Shown here piece by piece: positions 40,876 to 49,967 of a stretch of 64,000 nt of DNA. The stretch is from Methylobacterium sp. WSM2598 (lineage in GTDB: Bacteria; Pseudomonadota; Alphaproteobacteria; Rhizobiales; Beijerinckiaceae): NCBI RefSeq assembly GCF_000379105.1, contig NZ_KB900609.1, forward strand, positions 5,792,763-5,856,762. The letters are read 5' to 3'. The notes under the pieces were generated by a model. The model saw only the letters and a program-made list of their open reading frames with translations, was not told the origin of the DNA and searched no databases. Position numbers and translations under genes: made by a program. Each line of letters begins with the position of its first letter. Position 1 is the stretch's first letter.

Positions 40876-40948
40876 ACACGCCCGCGCGGCGCGTGAGCGA
40901 GGCCGACATCCGCGTGGCGACGCATTCCATCGGATTCCGCCTGAGACG
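40876..40948 (+). repeat. REP-like intergenic repeat, diverged copy
   Basis: Contains CCCGCGCGGCGCGTGAGCGA, GGCCGACATCCGCGTGGCGA and a short right part, CATTCCATCGGATTCCG. The right stem arm is degenerate. Confidence 0.7.
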
Positions 40949-41268
40949 CGGCGGCACCGGATCGCGCGCCGATCACGCCCGCCCCGGACCGGAGCGACGG
41001 AGGGAGACGCGCATGAGCCCCGGGCGCGGGCCACAGCAGCCTGTCGACGGGCACCACGGGCGCGGCCGCCGTGCCGCCCGGCGGGACCGGGGCCGGCGCC
41101 GGTTCGGGGAGCGGCCGCTGAGCCGGCGGGGATCCGGGCGCGGCGCGGAATTCTCCCGCCCCGCTCAACGCCGGTGAACGCGCCCGCGGCCCGAACCGGG
41201 ATGGTTGGTGCAGGAACGCTCGGCACAGGGACGCTCGGCCGGGCGGGGCACCACCGGGAGCAGGCCGC
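40949..41268. other. Intergenic, nothing recognisable
   Basis: These 320 bases between the REP-like repeat and the formate dehydrogenase remnant hold only Arg/Pro/Ala-rich chance frames. I see no gene, promoter pair or mobile element. The region may be part of the decaying locus. Confidence 0.35.
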
Positions 41269-42142
41269 ATGCTGACCACGCGCAGGGACACCGGCGGGGG
41301 CGGGGGAACGGCGGCGCCCCGGGACGAGGCCGCCCGCCTCGACCGCGCGCCTTCCTGCGCCGCTCCGGGCTGACCGCGGGCGGGCTCGCCGCCCTCGGCG
41401 CGCTGCGGCCCGGCGCCCTGCGCGCCGCCCGGGCCGCCCGGGCCGCCGGCTCGGCGGTGAGCGGGCCCGAGGTGACGATCCGCAAGAACATCTGCACGCA
41501 TTGTTCGGTCGGCTGCACGGTGACGGTCGAGGTGGTGAACGGGGTCTGGGTCGGCCAGGAATCCTCCTGCCCGACCCGGTGCCGGTGCACCGGGAGCCGA
41601 TCGACTCGCCCCGGCCCGACCTCGTCGCCAAGTACCCGACCCGGCCCGACGAGCGCCAGTTCCGCGTGCCGAACCTCGGCTTCTCGGTCCAGAAGGCGGC
41701 CGTGGACCGGGCCATCGCCAGGGACTTCCCGATCATCCTGTCGTCGGGCCGCCTCGTCGAGTACGAGGGCGGCGGCGAGGAGACGCGCTCGAACCCCTGG
41801 CTCGCCGAGTTGCAGCAGGACGTGTTCGTGGAGGTGAACACGCAGGACGCGGCCGAGCGCGGCATCAGGGACGGGCAGTTCGTCTGGGTCTACGGCCCGG
41901 AGAACGGCGCCAGGACCAAGGTGAAGGCGCTGGTGACCGACCGGGTGGCGAAGGGCGTGGCCTTCATGCCGTTCCACTTCTCGGGCTGGTACCAGGGCAG
42001 GGACATGCGGGGCTACTACCCGCGCGACACGGATCCGGTGGTGCTGGGCGAGAGCGTCAACACGGTCACGACCTTCGGCTTCGACCCCGTCTCCGGCATG
42101 CAGGAGACGAAGGCGACCCTCCGCCGGATTCAGGCGGCCTGA
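41269..42142 (+). pseudogene. Decayed formate dehydrogenase alpha subunit (frameshift plus large internal deletion)
   Basis: The beginning (ATG 41269, MLTTRRDTGGGGG..., up to LDR near 41345), a twin-arginine signal in a second frame (AFLRRSGLTAGGLAALGAL) and the iron-sulfur segment IRKNICTHCSVGCTVTVEVV up to GVWVGQE (about 41566) correspond to the N-terminus of a molybdopterin formate dehydrogenase. In a third frame, DPVPVHREPIDSPRPDLVAK to the end (LRRIQAA, 42142) corresponds to its C-terminus, with ILSSGRLVEYEGGGEETRSN and VAFMPFHFSGWYQG. About 280 of an expected roughly 980 residues remain. The molybdenum active-site region and most of the catalytic core are absent. At least one frameshift and one deletion must have occurred, so no functional enzyme is made. 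Confidence 0.85.
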
Positions 42143-42166
42143 TCGGGAGCGCCCACCCGAACAACG

Positions 42167-42195
42167 AAGCAGAATTGCATGGCGCAATTCTGCTT
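42167..42195. terminator. Bidirectional rho-independent terminator
   Basis: AAGCAGAATTGC (42167-42178) and GCAATTCTGCTT (42184-42195) form a perfect 12-bp stem with a 5-base loop; TCTTGTTTTCG and CATTTTT follow a few bases later. It lies between the formate dehydrogenase remnant and the convergent binding-protein gene. Confidence 0.7.
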
Positions 42196-42255
42196 GGACT
42201 CTTGTTTTCGAATCATTTTTGCCGCCAAACCGGTGACCATTGCGGCGAATGATGC

Positions 42256-43377
42256 TCAGGGTCCTCCGCGCGCGGGCGCCGCCCGGTCGAGGCCGATCGA
42301 GTGGCGCCACTCCGCCAGGAACCGGGCGCGACGCGCCCGGTCCTGCACGGCGAGCAGGGCCGGGCCGAGCGCGATCGGCCGGAAGGCCCCCGTCGCGGCG
42401 AGGCTCGGCGGGCCGTCGACGCCCGGCGGCAACGGACCGTCGAGCCCGAAGAAGAAGGCCTTCTCTCGGCTGAGGCGCTGCCCGCGCGCCGAGAGCAGGT
42501 AGTCGAGGAAGGCGAAGCCCTCGGCGGCGTGGACCGCGCTCACCGGGATCAGCGCGCCGCGGACCAGCACCAGCGCGTAGTCGCGCGGCACCACGAGCCC
42601 GAGCTTCGCCCCCCGGCGCATCGCCGCGTAGACGTAGGAGCCGAGCAGGTTGTAGCCGATGGCGAGGCGGCCGGCCTCGAGATCCGCGATGAGGGTGCTG
42701 GTGCAGCAGGCGACCCGGAGATGCGCCCGCCCGAAGGCCTCGACGAGGCGGCCGTAGGTGGCGGCGCTGCGGGCGTCGTAGGTCGCGAACAGGTAGCCGA
42801 TCCCGGAGGCGGCGATGTCGTAGGAGCCGATCCGCCCCGCATAGGCGGCGGCCTTGTCGCGCAGGAGGTCGACGAGTTCGAGGCGGCTGCGGGGCACGTC
42901 CTCGGGCGGGACGAGGTCCACCCGGTAGGCGATCACCGCGGGCTCGGTCGTGAAGCCGAAGACCTCGTCGCGCCACACCGCGTAGGGCGGCAGGCGCGCC
43001 GTCTCGGCGGAGCGGTAGGCCCGGGCGCAGCCGTCATTGGCGAGCTTCACCAGGTGATCGACCGAGGAGGAGATCACGAGGTCGGCGGAGAAGCCCGAGG
43101 CGCGGCCCGCGCCGCAGGCCGCCGCGGCCTCGCCGTAGAGCTCCGCCGTCTCGTACTCGACGTAGATCACCGTCACGTCCGGGGAGAGCGCCTGGAAGTC
43201 GCGGATCAGCGGCTCCATCACGTCGAGGTCGGCGGCGGCGCGGATGGTCAGCTCGACGCGCGGCCATTCCGGGGCGGGAAAGCGCGTCACCTCGTGGCCG
43301 GCGGCCGGGGCGAGGCCCAGGAAAGCGGCCGAGAGAGCAGCGGAGAGACCGGCGGGGAGCCCGCGGGAGCGCCTCAC
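42256..43377 (-). CDS. Periplasmic solute-binding protein, iron/AfuA-like
   Basis: This 373-residue protein begins with a signal peptide (RSRGLPAGLSAALSAAFLGLAPAAG region, start GTG 43377). The mature part RVELTIRAAADLDVMEPLIR and FQALSPDVTVIYVEYETAEL resembles extracellular binding proteins of the Fe(III)/AfuA type; GFTTEPAVIAYRVDLVP and EGFAFLDYLLSARGQRLS fit as well. The start overlaps the stop of the sensor kinase gene (GTGA), so it is the last gene of a response regulator-kinase-binding protein operon. No permease or ATPase adjoins it. In TctD/TctE-like systems such a protein may serve as the sensory partner of the kinase rather than a transporter component; this is inference. Confidence 0.78.
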   Translation of the reverse strand: MRRSRGLPAGLSAALSAAFLGLAPAAGHEVTRFPAPEWPRVELTIRAAADLDVMEPLIRDFQALSPDVTVIYVEYETAELYGEAAAACGAGRASGFSADLVISSSVDHLVKLANDGCARAYRSAETARLPPYAVWRDEVFGFTTEPAVIAYRVDLVPPEDVPRSRLELVDLLRDKAAAYAGRIGSYDIAASGIGYLFATYDARSAATYGRLVEAFGRAHLRVACCTSTLIADLEAGRLAIGYNLLGSYVYAAMRRGAKLGLVVPRDYALVLVRGALIPVSAVHAAEGFAFLDYLLSARGQRLSREKAFFFGLDGPLPPGVDGPPSLAATGAFRPIALGPALLAVQDRARRARFLAEWRHSIGLDRAAPARGGP

Positions 43378-44762
43378 CGCGGCGCCTCCTCGGCGGCGGG
43401 AAAGCTCAGGACCACGGCGAATCCCTCGTCGGAGCGCGATTCGAAGCGCATCTCGCCGCCATGGGCCGCCGCGACCTCGGCCGCGATGGCGAGGCCGAGG
43501 CCCGAGCCGATCCCGCCTCCCGTCGCGGCCTGGAAGGGCTCGCGCACCCGCCCCCACTCGGCGGCCGGGATGCCGGCCCCGTCGTCCACCACCTCGACCG
43601 AGACCCGGCCCGGCTCGCGCCGGGTGCGCACGGTCAGGCGGTGGGGGGCGCCGTGCTTGAGGGCGTTGTGGATCAGGTTCGCGAGCGCCTCGCGCAGGGC
43701 GATCGGGTCGCCGCGGATCGGGAGCGCCTCGTCCGGGCCATCGTAGCCGATATCGACCAGGCGCCCGCCCGAGAGCGGGATCGCGTCGATCAGGGTCTGG
43801 CGCGCGATCCCCGCGAGATCGACCGGCGCGAGGGGCACGGCCCGGGCCCGGTGGATCACCATGGCGTGGTTGAGGAGCTGGTTCGTCAGCCGCCCGAGCT
43901 CGGCCGTGCGCGCCTGGACGCGGGAGACCTGGGCCCGGCGGCGCTTCGGGTCGTCCTCGGCCGAGAGCAGGTCGACCTGCGCGGACAGGGCCGCGAGGGG
44001 CGTGCGGATCTGGTGGGCGGCGTCGGCGATGAAGCGGCGCATGATCGCCATGTGGCCGGAGAGCCGGCCCATGAAGTGGTTGATCGAGCCGACGAGGAGG
44101 TGGATCTCGCGCGGCACCGCCACGTCGAGCGGGTCGAGGTCGTTGGGGCCGCGCCCCGCCAGCACGCCCTCGATCGCCGCGAGCGGCCGCAGCGCCGCCC
44201 GCACCGCCACGATCACGGCACCGAGCGCGAGCGCGCTCATGGCGACGACGAGGAGGCTCGCCTTGGCGGTCAGTTCGGCGGCGAGCGCCGAGCGCGCCTC
44301 GCGGGTCTGGGCCACCACCACGGCGGCGAAGCCCGCCCGCGCGGCGTCCGGCACGTAGCGGCCCGCCACCACGACCCGGACGGGCTCGCCGCGATGGGTC
44401 CCGTCGAGCAGGATCGGCCCCTCGCCGAGCCGGCCGCGATCGACCGTCACGGCGAGGTCGGCATTGCCGGTGAGCAGGCGGTCGGACGGGTCGAGCACCT
44501 TGTAGAAGATCCGGTCGCGGGGGGCGAGGCCGAGGGTCTCGAAGGCCGAGAAGGGCGGATCGACGCTGACCTCGCGCCCGTCGCTGGCGATGGTCTCGGC
44601 GATCTGCAGGGCGGCGCCGACGAGCAGCCGGTCGTAGGCCTCGTCGGCGGCGAGCCGCGCCGAGGTCCAGGCGGCGGCGAGCAGCAGGGCCGCCCCGACG
44701 GCCAGCACCAGCCCGAGCACCCCGACGAGGCGCAGGAACAGGGACGGGGTGCGGGCGATCAC
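43374..44762 (-). CDS. Sensor histidine kinase (TctE-like)
   Basis: This 462-residue kinase has a membrane helix at about 11-32, a periplasmic domain (35-165), a second helix (about 168-190), a HAMP-like linker, and the kinase core. The phospho-acceptor is H250 in RRFIADAAHQIRTPLAAL, and the ATPase domain shows LANLIHNALKHG (N box), VEVVDDGAGIP (G1) and GIGSGLGLAIAAEVAAAHGG (G2). The periplasmic part resembles TctE of tricarboxylate-sensing systems. The GTG start overlaps the stop of the response-regulator gene, and its own stop overlaps the next start, so the three genes are tightly coupled. Confidence 0.9.
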   Translation of the reverse strand: MIARTPSLFLRLVGVLGLVLAVGAALLLAAAWTSARLAADEAYDRLLVGAALQIAETIASDGREVSVDPPFSAFETLGLAPRDRIFYKVLDPSDRLLTGNADLAVTVDRGRLGEGPILLDGTHRGEPVRVVVAGRYVPDAARAGFAAVVVAQTREARSALAAELTAKASLLVVAMSALALGAVIVAVRAALRPLAAIEGVLAGRGPNDLDPLDVAVPREIHLLVGSINHFMGRLSGHMAIMRRFIADAAHQIRTPLAALSAQVDLLSAEDDPKRRRAQVSRVQARTAELGRLTNQLLNHAMVIHRARAVPLAPVDLAGIARQTLIDAIPLSGGRLVDIGYDGPDEALPIRGDPIALREALANLIHNALKHGAPHRLTVRTRREPGRVSVEVVDDGAGIPAAEWGRVREPFQAATGGGIGSGLGLAIAAEVAAAHGGEMRFESRSDEGFAVVLSFPAAEEAPR

Positions 44763-45436
44763 GTCTGCGGCCACACGACCTGGTAGCCGAGCCCGCGCAG
44801 GGTGCGGATCTCGGGCTCGGCGCCGGCCTGGGCGAGCTTGCGGCGCAGCCGGGCGACGATCTGCTCGACGGCGTTCTCGCTCGCATCCTCCTCGAAGCTC
44901 GTCACCCGCTCGAGCAGTTCCGCCTTGCCGAAGATCCGGCCGGGCCGGGCCGCCAGGATCTCCATCAGGGTCCATTCCCGGCGGGTGAGGTCGAGGGGCT
45001 GGCCGGCGACCCGGGCGCTGCGGGCCGCCCGGTCGAGGACGAGGTTGCCCACCGCGATGGCGTTGTCGGCGTGGCCCGAATGGCGCCGCAGCAGCGCCCG
45101 CACCCGCGCCTCCAGCTCGCGGAAGTCGAAGGGCTTCACGAGGTAGTCGTCCGCCCCGAGATCGAGGGCGCCGACCCGGTCGTCCACCTCGGAGCGGGCG
45201 GTCAGCACCAGGACGGGGCTGCGCCCGCGCCGGGCGCGCAGGCGCCTGAGCACCGAGAAACCGTCGAGGCCGGGCAGGTTCACGTCCAGGATGACGAGGT
45301 CGTAGGCCTGCACCTGCAGGGCCGCGTCGCCGTCCGCGCCGTCCCGCTCCCAATCGACCGCGTGGCCGAGCGCCCGCAGCCGCGTCGCGATGGCCTCGCC
45401 CAGGTCCCGCGTGTCCTCGACGAGCAGGATCCGCAT
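44759..45436 (-). CDS. OmpR-family response regulator (TctD-like)
   Basis: This 225-residue regulator has a receiver domain (1-115) with the phosphorylation site D51 (DLVILDVNLPGLDG), VLTARSEVDDRV and the conserved Lys in DDYLVKPFDF, and a winged-helix DNA-binding domain (about 125-222) with LTRREWTLMEILAA and ENAVEQIVARLRRKL. It is the first gene of the leftward operon. Direct repeats 32 bases before its start could be its own operator. Confidence 0.92.
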   Translation of the reverse strand: MRILLVEDTRDLGEAIATRLRALGHAVDWERDGADGDAALQVQAYDLVILDVNLPGLDGFSVLRRLRARRGRSPVLVLTARSEVDDRVGALDLGADDYLVKPFDFRELEARVRALLRRHSGHADNAIAVGNLVLDRAARSARVAGQPLDLTRREWTLMEILAARPGRIFGKAELLERVTSFEEDASENAVEQIVARLRRKLAQAGAEPEIRTLRGLGYQVVWPQT

Positions 45437-45467
45437 CCGGCCGGCGCTCCCTCCCGCCCCTCTTCTG

Positions 45468-45486
45468 TCAGGTTGGCGTCAGGTTG
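45468..45486. promoter_or_regulatory. Direct repeat, candidate response-regulator operator
   Basis: TCAGGTTG occurs at 45468-45475 and again at 45479-45486, an 11-bp period as favoured by OmpR-family dimers. It lies between the regulator gene and the divergent ABC importer operon (start 45551) and could control either or both. Confidence 0.45.
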
Positions 45487-45550
45487 CGAGCCTACAGCAT
45501 CCCTCAAGGCCCGGCCAAGCGGGCCCTCGAACATCCAGGGAGGGACCGTG

Positions 45551-46321
45551 ATGAACGTACGCCCCAGCCTCGTTCCGGAGCCGCTGCTCACGGTCCAGGG
45601 CGTCACGCTTCAGTACAAGACGACCGATCATCTCGTCACGGCGACCTACCGGGTCGATTTCGAGGTGCTGCCCGGCGACCGCTACATCCTGCTCGGCCCG
45701 TCCGGCTGCGGGAAGTCGACCCTGCTCAAGGCGATCGGCGGCTACCTGACCCCCGTCGAGGGCGAGATCCGGCTCAAGGGCCGAAAGGTCACCGAGCCCG
45801 GCCCCGACCGGATGATGGTGTTCCAGGAATTCGACCAGCTCCTGCCCTGGAAGACCGTCCGGCAGAACGTCGCCTTCGCGCTCACCGCGAGCGGCCGCGC
45901 CGCCGGGGCGGAGGCGAACGACCGCGCGATGGCCTATATCGAGAAGGTCGGCCTGGCGAAATTCGCCGATTCCTACCCGCACATGCTGTCAGGGGGCATG
46001 AAGCAGCGGGTCGCCATCGCCCGCGGCATGGCGATGGAGCCCGACATCCTGCTGATGGACGAGCCCTTCGCGGCCCTCGACGCGCTCACCCGCCGCAAGA
46101 TGCAGGACGAGCTGCTGCGCCTGTGGGAGGATACCCGCTTCACCGTGCTGTTCGTCACCCACTCGATCGAGGAGGCGATCAAGGTCGGCACCCGCATCCT
46201 GCTGCTCTCGCCCCATCCGGGGCAGGTGAAGGCCGAACTCAACAGCCTCGCGCCGGCCGAGCTCGGCACCGCCGCGCAGGGGGCCCTCGAAGCGCGCATC
46301 AACGACATGCTGTTCGCCTGA
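45551..46321 (+). CDS. ABC importer ATPase, NitT/TauT type
   Basis: This 256-residue ATPase has Walker A LGPSGCGKST (about 52-61), VFQEFDQLLPWKTV (Q-loop), LSGGMKQRVAIARGMAM (signature), LLMDEPFAALDALTRR (Walker B/D-loop) and FVTHSIEEAI. It is the complete counterpart of the truncated ATPase at 26322. GGGAGGGACC provides the ribosome binding site. With the permease and binding protein that follow, it forms a nitrate/sulfonate/taurine-like uptake operon. The real substrate is not evident. Confidence 0.92.
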   Translation: MNVRPSLVPEPLLTVQGVTLQYKTTDHLVTATYRVDFEVLPGDRYILLGPSGCGKSTLLKAIGGYLTPVEGEIRLKGRKVTEPGPDRMMVFQEFDQLLPWKTVRQNVAFALTASGRAAGAEANDRAMAYIEKVGLAKFADSYPHMLSGGMKQRVAIARGMAMEPDILLMDEPFAALDALTRRKMQDELLRLWEDTRFTVLFVTHSIEEAIKVGTRILLLSPHPGQVKAELNSLAPAELGTAAQGALEARINDMLFA

Positions 46322-46347
46322 ACGACGGACCGCCCGGGAGAGACGCC

Positions 46348-47226
46348 ATGAGCACAGTCAGCACCCTCGGCCTCGATCAGCGGCCGGACATCGTCCGCGA
46401 GACCTCCGCCTCCGGCGCCGTCGCGGTCGAGCAGCGCCTGTCGCTGCCCGAACTCCTCTACCGCCAGGGCTGGCTGCGCAAATGCGCGGTCCTCGCCGCC
46501 CTGGCCATCCTCTGGGAAGTCTACGGCCGCTGGCTCGACAACCCGCTCCTGTTCCCGACCTTCGGGGCCACGGTCGAGGCCTTCGGGAGCGCGATCCTGA
46601 GCGGCGAGATCCCCCGCAAGGCGCTGATCTCGCTCGAAACCCTGGCGATCGGCTACGGGATCGGGATCGGGCTCGCCGCCCTCCTCACCACGATCGCCAT
46701 CGGCTCGCGCATCGGCACCGACCTGCTCGAGACGCTGACCGCGATGTTCAACCCGCTGCCGGCGATCGCGCTCCTGCCGCTGGCGCTGATCTGGTTCGGC
46801 CTGGGGCAGGGGAGCGTGGTCTTCGTCCTCGTCCACTCGGTGCTGTGGGCGATCGCGCTCAACACCCATGCGGGCTTCCGCTCGGTGTCGAACACCCTGC
46901 GCATGGTCGGGCTGAATTACGGGCTGCGCAACCTCTCGCTGGTGCGCGCGATCCTGATCCCGGCGGCCTTCCCGTCGATCCTCACCGGCCTGAAGGTCGG
47001 CTGGGCCTTCGCGTGGCGCACCCTGATCGCGGCCGAACTGGTCTTCGGCGTCTCCTCGGGCTCGGGCGGGCTCGGCTGGTACATCTTCGAGAACCGCAAC
47101 GCGCTCGAGACCACCAACGTCTTCGCCGGCCTGTTCACCGTGATCCTGATCGGGCTCTTCGTCGAGAACGTGATCTTCGCCAACATCGAGAAGCGCACCA
47201 TTCGGCGCTGGGGCATGCAGCACTGA
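46348..47226 (+). CDS. ABC importer permease, NitT/TauT type
   Basis: This 292-residue membrane protein has about six helices and the binding-protein-dependent transport signature in VRAILIPAAFPSILTGLKVG followed by WAFAWRTLIAAELVFG. The first 40 residues are a cytosolic extension. The start ATG follows GGGAGAGACGCC. It is 26 bases after the ATPase gene. Confidence 0.92.
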   Translation: MSTVSTLGLDQRPDIVRETSASGAVAVEQRLSLPELLYRQGWLRKCAVLAALAILWEVYGRWLDNPLLFPTFGATVEAFGSAILSGEIPRKALISLETLAIGYGIGIGLAALLTTIAIGSRIGTDLLETLTAMFNPLPAIALLPLALIWFGLGQGSVVFVLVHSVLWAIALNTHAGFRSVSNTLRMVGLNYGLRNLSLVRAILIPAAFPSILTGLKVGWAFAWRTLIAAELVFGVSSGSGGLGWYIFENRNALETTNVFAGLFTVILIGLFVENVIFANIEKRTIRRWGMQH

Positions 47227-47270
47227 CGGCGCCGCGGGCCCGACAAGACACAACGGAGAGGAAACGAGAG

Positions 47271-48287
47271 ATGATCGGACGCAGGCTGGTTCGGCTGGCG
47301 GCGGGGGCCGCCCTCGCGCTCGGGCTCGCGGCATCGCCGCTGCGGGCGGAGGTGTCCGAGGTGCGGATCTCGAAGGGCTACGGGGTGCTCTACCTGCCGC
47401 TCTTCGTCATGCAGGAGAAGAAGTTCCTGGAGGCCCAGGCCGCCAGGGCCGGGCTCGGCGACGTCAAGGTGACCTGGCTCACCCTCGACGGCGGCAACGT
47501 CATCAACGACGCGATGATCGCCGGCTCCCTCGACATCGCCGGCACCGGGGCGCCGGGCTTCCTCGCGCTCTGGTCGAAGGGCCGCGGCAGCCCCAAGACC
47601 GAGGTGATCGGCGTCTCGGGCATGTCGACCACCGCCCTCGACCTCAACGTGAACAAGCCCGAGATCAAGTCGCTCGCCGACTTCACGCCCAAGGACAAGA
47701 TCGCGATCCCGGGCATCAAGACCTCGCTCGCCGCCGTGGTGCTGCAGATGGCGGTGGCCAAGCAGTTCGGCCCGGAGAATTACGGCAAGCTCGATTCGAG
47801 CACGGTCGGGCTGCCGCACCCGGAGGCGGTGGCGGCGCTGCTCTCGGGCCGGACCGAGATCGTGGCGCACTTCGCCTCGCCGCCCTTCACGCAGGTGGAG
47901 CGCGCCGACCCCAAGGTGCGCACGATCCTGAAGGCCTCGGAGCTGTTCGGTCCGATCACCCTCGACGTGGTCTTCGCGCTCAGGCGCTTCACCGAGCAGA
48001 ACCCGAAGATGACCCAGGCCTTCCTGGACGCGCTCGATCAGTCCTGCGCCTTCATCAACGACAACAAGGCCGAGACGGCGGAGATCTTCGCGCGCGCCTC
48101 CAAGGTGAAGGTGACGCCCGAGGAGGTGGCCCAGATGCTTGAGGACCCGGACAGCCGGTTCTCGGCGACGCCGAACGGGATCATGGAGTTCGCGACCTTC
48201 ATGCACCGGGCCGGGATCATCAAGACGAAGCCGGCGACCTGGTCGGACCTGTTCATCCCGGCCCTGCGCGAGCGGGCCGGGAGCTGA
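47271..48287 (+). CDS. Periplasmic substrate-binding protein of the NitT/TauT-type importer
   Basis: This 338-residue protein has a signal peptide (MIGRRLVRLAAGAALALGLA, cleavage after LRA). The mature protein shows VRISKGYGVLYLPLFVMQEK, DGGNVINDAMIAGSLDIAGT and KDKIAIPGIKTSLAAVVLQM, as in SsuA/TauA/NMT1-like binding proteins. GAGAGGAAACGAGAG precedes the ATG. It completes the importer operon. Close relatives bind sulfonates, nitrate or pyrimidine precursors; the ligand here is unknown. Confidence 0.9.
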   Translation: MIGRRLVRLAAGAALALGLAASPLRAEVSEVRISKGYGVLYLPLFVMQEKKFLEAQAARAGLGDVKVTWLTLDGGNVINDAMIAGSLDIAGTGAPGFLALWSKGRGSPKTEVIGVSGMSTTALDLNVNKPEIKSLADFTPKDKIAIPGIKTSLAAVVLQMAVAKQFGPENYGKLDSSTVGLPHPEAVAALLSGRTEIVAHFASPPFTQVERADPKVRTILKASELFGPITLDVVFALRRFTEQNPKMTQAFLDALDQSCAFINDNKAETAEIFARASKVKVTPEEVAQMLEDPDSRFSATPNGIMEFATFMHRAGIIKTKPATWSDLFIPALRERAGS

Positions 48288-48359
48288 GCGGGGCGGCCGC
48301 CGGGCCGCGGACCTTCTGGCGGCTTCCGCCGGCCCGGCGCCCTCCTGTATCAGGGCGCC

Positions 48360-49742
48360 ATGTGGACCCGGCCCCTCCCGCTCCTCGACCCGATCGCCGC
48401 CGCGTCGCGCCTGCGGGGGCGCAGGGGGCTCGCCCTCCTCGACAGCGCGATGCGCCACCCGGACCTCGGGCGCTACTCCTACGTCGCGGCCGACCCGTTC
48501 CGCGAGATCCGGGTGCGGGACGGGCGGACCCTCCTCGACGGCGTACCCGCCGAGGGGCCGCCGCTCGCCGCAATCCGGCGGGCGCTCGCCCCCTACCGGG
48601 CCGAGCGGAGGCCCGACCTTCCCCCGTTCCAGGGCGGGGCGATCGGCTACCTCGCCTACGATTTCGGCCGGGCGCTGGAGCGCGTGGCGGCCCCGCCGCG
48701 CCGCGCCGGGCTCTGCGACGACCTCGCCCTCAACCTCTACGCCACGATCCTCGCCTTCGACCACGGCGAGGGGACCTGCGCCCTCGTCGCCACCGGCTTC
48801 CCCGAGACCGAGCCCGACGCCCGCGCGCGCCGCGCCCGCGCCGATCTCGACGCCTGGGAGGCGGCCCTCGCGGCGCCCGAACCGGCCCCGGCGCGCCGCG
48901 CCGTCCCGCCGCTCGCCTGGGAGTCGAACTTCACGCGCGACGGCTACGCGGCGGCGGTGGAGCGGGTGCGGGACTACATCCGGGCCGGCGACATCTACCA
49001 GGCGAACATCGCGCAGCGCTTCGCGGCCGCGCTGCCGCCGGACTTCGACGCCTTCGCGCTCTACCGGCGGCTGCGGGCGCGCAACGCCGCGACCTTCGCG
49101 GCCTATCTCGAACTCGGCGCGCTCACGGTGGCGTCGAGCTCGCCCGAGCGCTTCCTGCGCCTCGACGGCCGCCGGATCGAGACGCGGCCGATCAAGGGCA
49201 CGGCCCCGCGCGCGGCCGACCCGGCCGAGGACCGCGCCCGGGCCGAGGCGCTGCTCGCCAGCGACAAGGAGCGGGCCGAGAACGTGATGATCGTCGACCT
49301 CCTGCGCAACGACCTGTCGCGGATCAGCGAGCCGCACAGCGTCGCCGTGCCGGTGCTGTGCGGGCTCGAAACCTACGCGGGGGTGCACCACCTCGTCTCG
49401 GTGGTGACCGGGCGGCTGCGCGCGGGCGCCGACGCGCTCGACCTCCTGGCCGCCACCTTCCCGGGCGGCTCGATCACCGGCGCGCCCAAGCTGCGCGCCA
49501 TGGACATCATCACGGAGATCGAGGGCGATGCCCGCGAATTGTTCTGCGGCAGCATCGGCTGGATCGGGTTCGACGGCAGCCTCGACACCAACATCGCCAT
49601 CCGCACGGTGTTCATGGAGGCGGGCCGCGCGGTGCTGCAGGCGGGCGGCGGGGTCACGCTGCTCTCCGATCCGCTCGCCGAGTACGAGGAGACGCTGACC
49701 AAGGCGGAGCGGGTCTTCGCGGCCTTCCCGGAGGCGGGCTGA
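48360..49742 (+). CDS. pabB: Aminodeoxychorismate synthase component I
   Basis: This 460-residue enzyme converts chorismate with ammonia to 4-amino-4-deoxychorismate, for p-aminobenzoate and folate. The chorismate-binding domain contains AGDIYQANIAQRF, SSSPERFLRLDGRRIETRPI, LRNDLSRI, TFPGGSITGAPKLRAMDIIT and LDTNIAIRT. The diagnostic residue is K279 in the PIKGT motif, which is Lys in PabB but Ala in anthranilate synthase TrpE. It lies 72 bases after the importer operon. pabA and pabC follow after a REP-like repeat. Confidence 0.93.
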   Translation: MWTRPLPLLDPIAAASRLRGRRGLALLDSAMRHPDLGRYSYVAADPFREIRVRDGRTLLDGVPAEGPPLAAIRRALAPYRAERRPDLPPFQGGAIGYLAYDFGRALERVAAPPRRAGLCDDLALNLYATILAFDHGEGTCALVATGFPETEPDARARRARADLDAWEAALAAPEPAPARRAVPPLAWESNFTRDGYAAAVERVRDYIRAGDIYQANIAQRFAAALPPDFDAFALYRRLRARNAATFAAYLELGALTVASSSPERFLRLDGRRIETRPIKGTAPRAADPAEDRARAEALLASDKERAENVMIVDLLRNDLSRISEPHSVAVPVLCGLETYAGVHHLVSVVTGRLRAGADALDLLAATFPGGSITGAPKLRAMDIITEIEGDARELFCGSIGWIGFDGSLDTNIAIRTVFMEAGRAVLQAGGGVTLLSDPLAEYEETLTKAERVFAAFPEAG

Positions 49743-49845
49743 TCCGGGATCCGCTCGATCGAAGCGGATCACGAGCCTGCGCGGCGCCTGAGCGAAGCCG
49801 CCATCCGTATGGCGACGCAATCAACCGGATGGCGCATGATACGCG
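49741..49845 (+). repeat. Hairpin plus REP-like repeat between pabB and pabA
   Basis: The left part (GATCCGGGATCCGCTCGATC..., 49741-49770) resembles the hairpin at 36149 but pairs over only 8 bases (GATCCGCT/AGCGGATC). The right part (about 49775-49845) contains TGCGCGGCGCCTGAGCGAAG and a diverged CATCCGTATGGCGACGCAAT tract. It separates two genes of one pathway. Confidence 0.7.
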
Positions 49846-49967
49846 CGCCCGCGCCCCCCACTTATGGGTGCGACGCCGCCGCGCCTCGGCACGGTCCCGG
49901 CTGGCGGCGATCATGCGGGGCGTCCCCGCGCGTCCAGGCCGCCGGAGGGCGGCGCAAGGCATCCCGG

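Noticed and set aside
41165-42976. Leftward 603-codon frame over the formate dehydrogenase remnant
   Set aside because: It is antisense to recognisable formate dehydrogenase and binding-protein segments and is composed of Arg/Gly/Pro-rich sequence.
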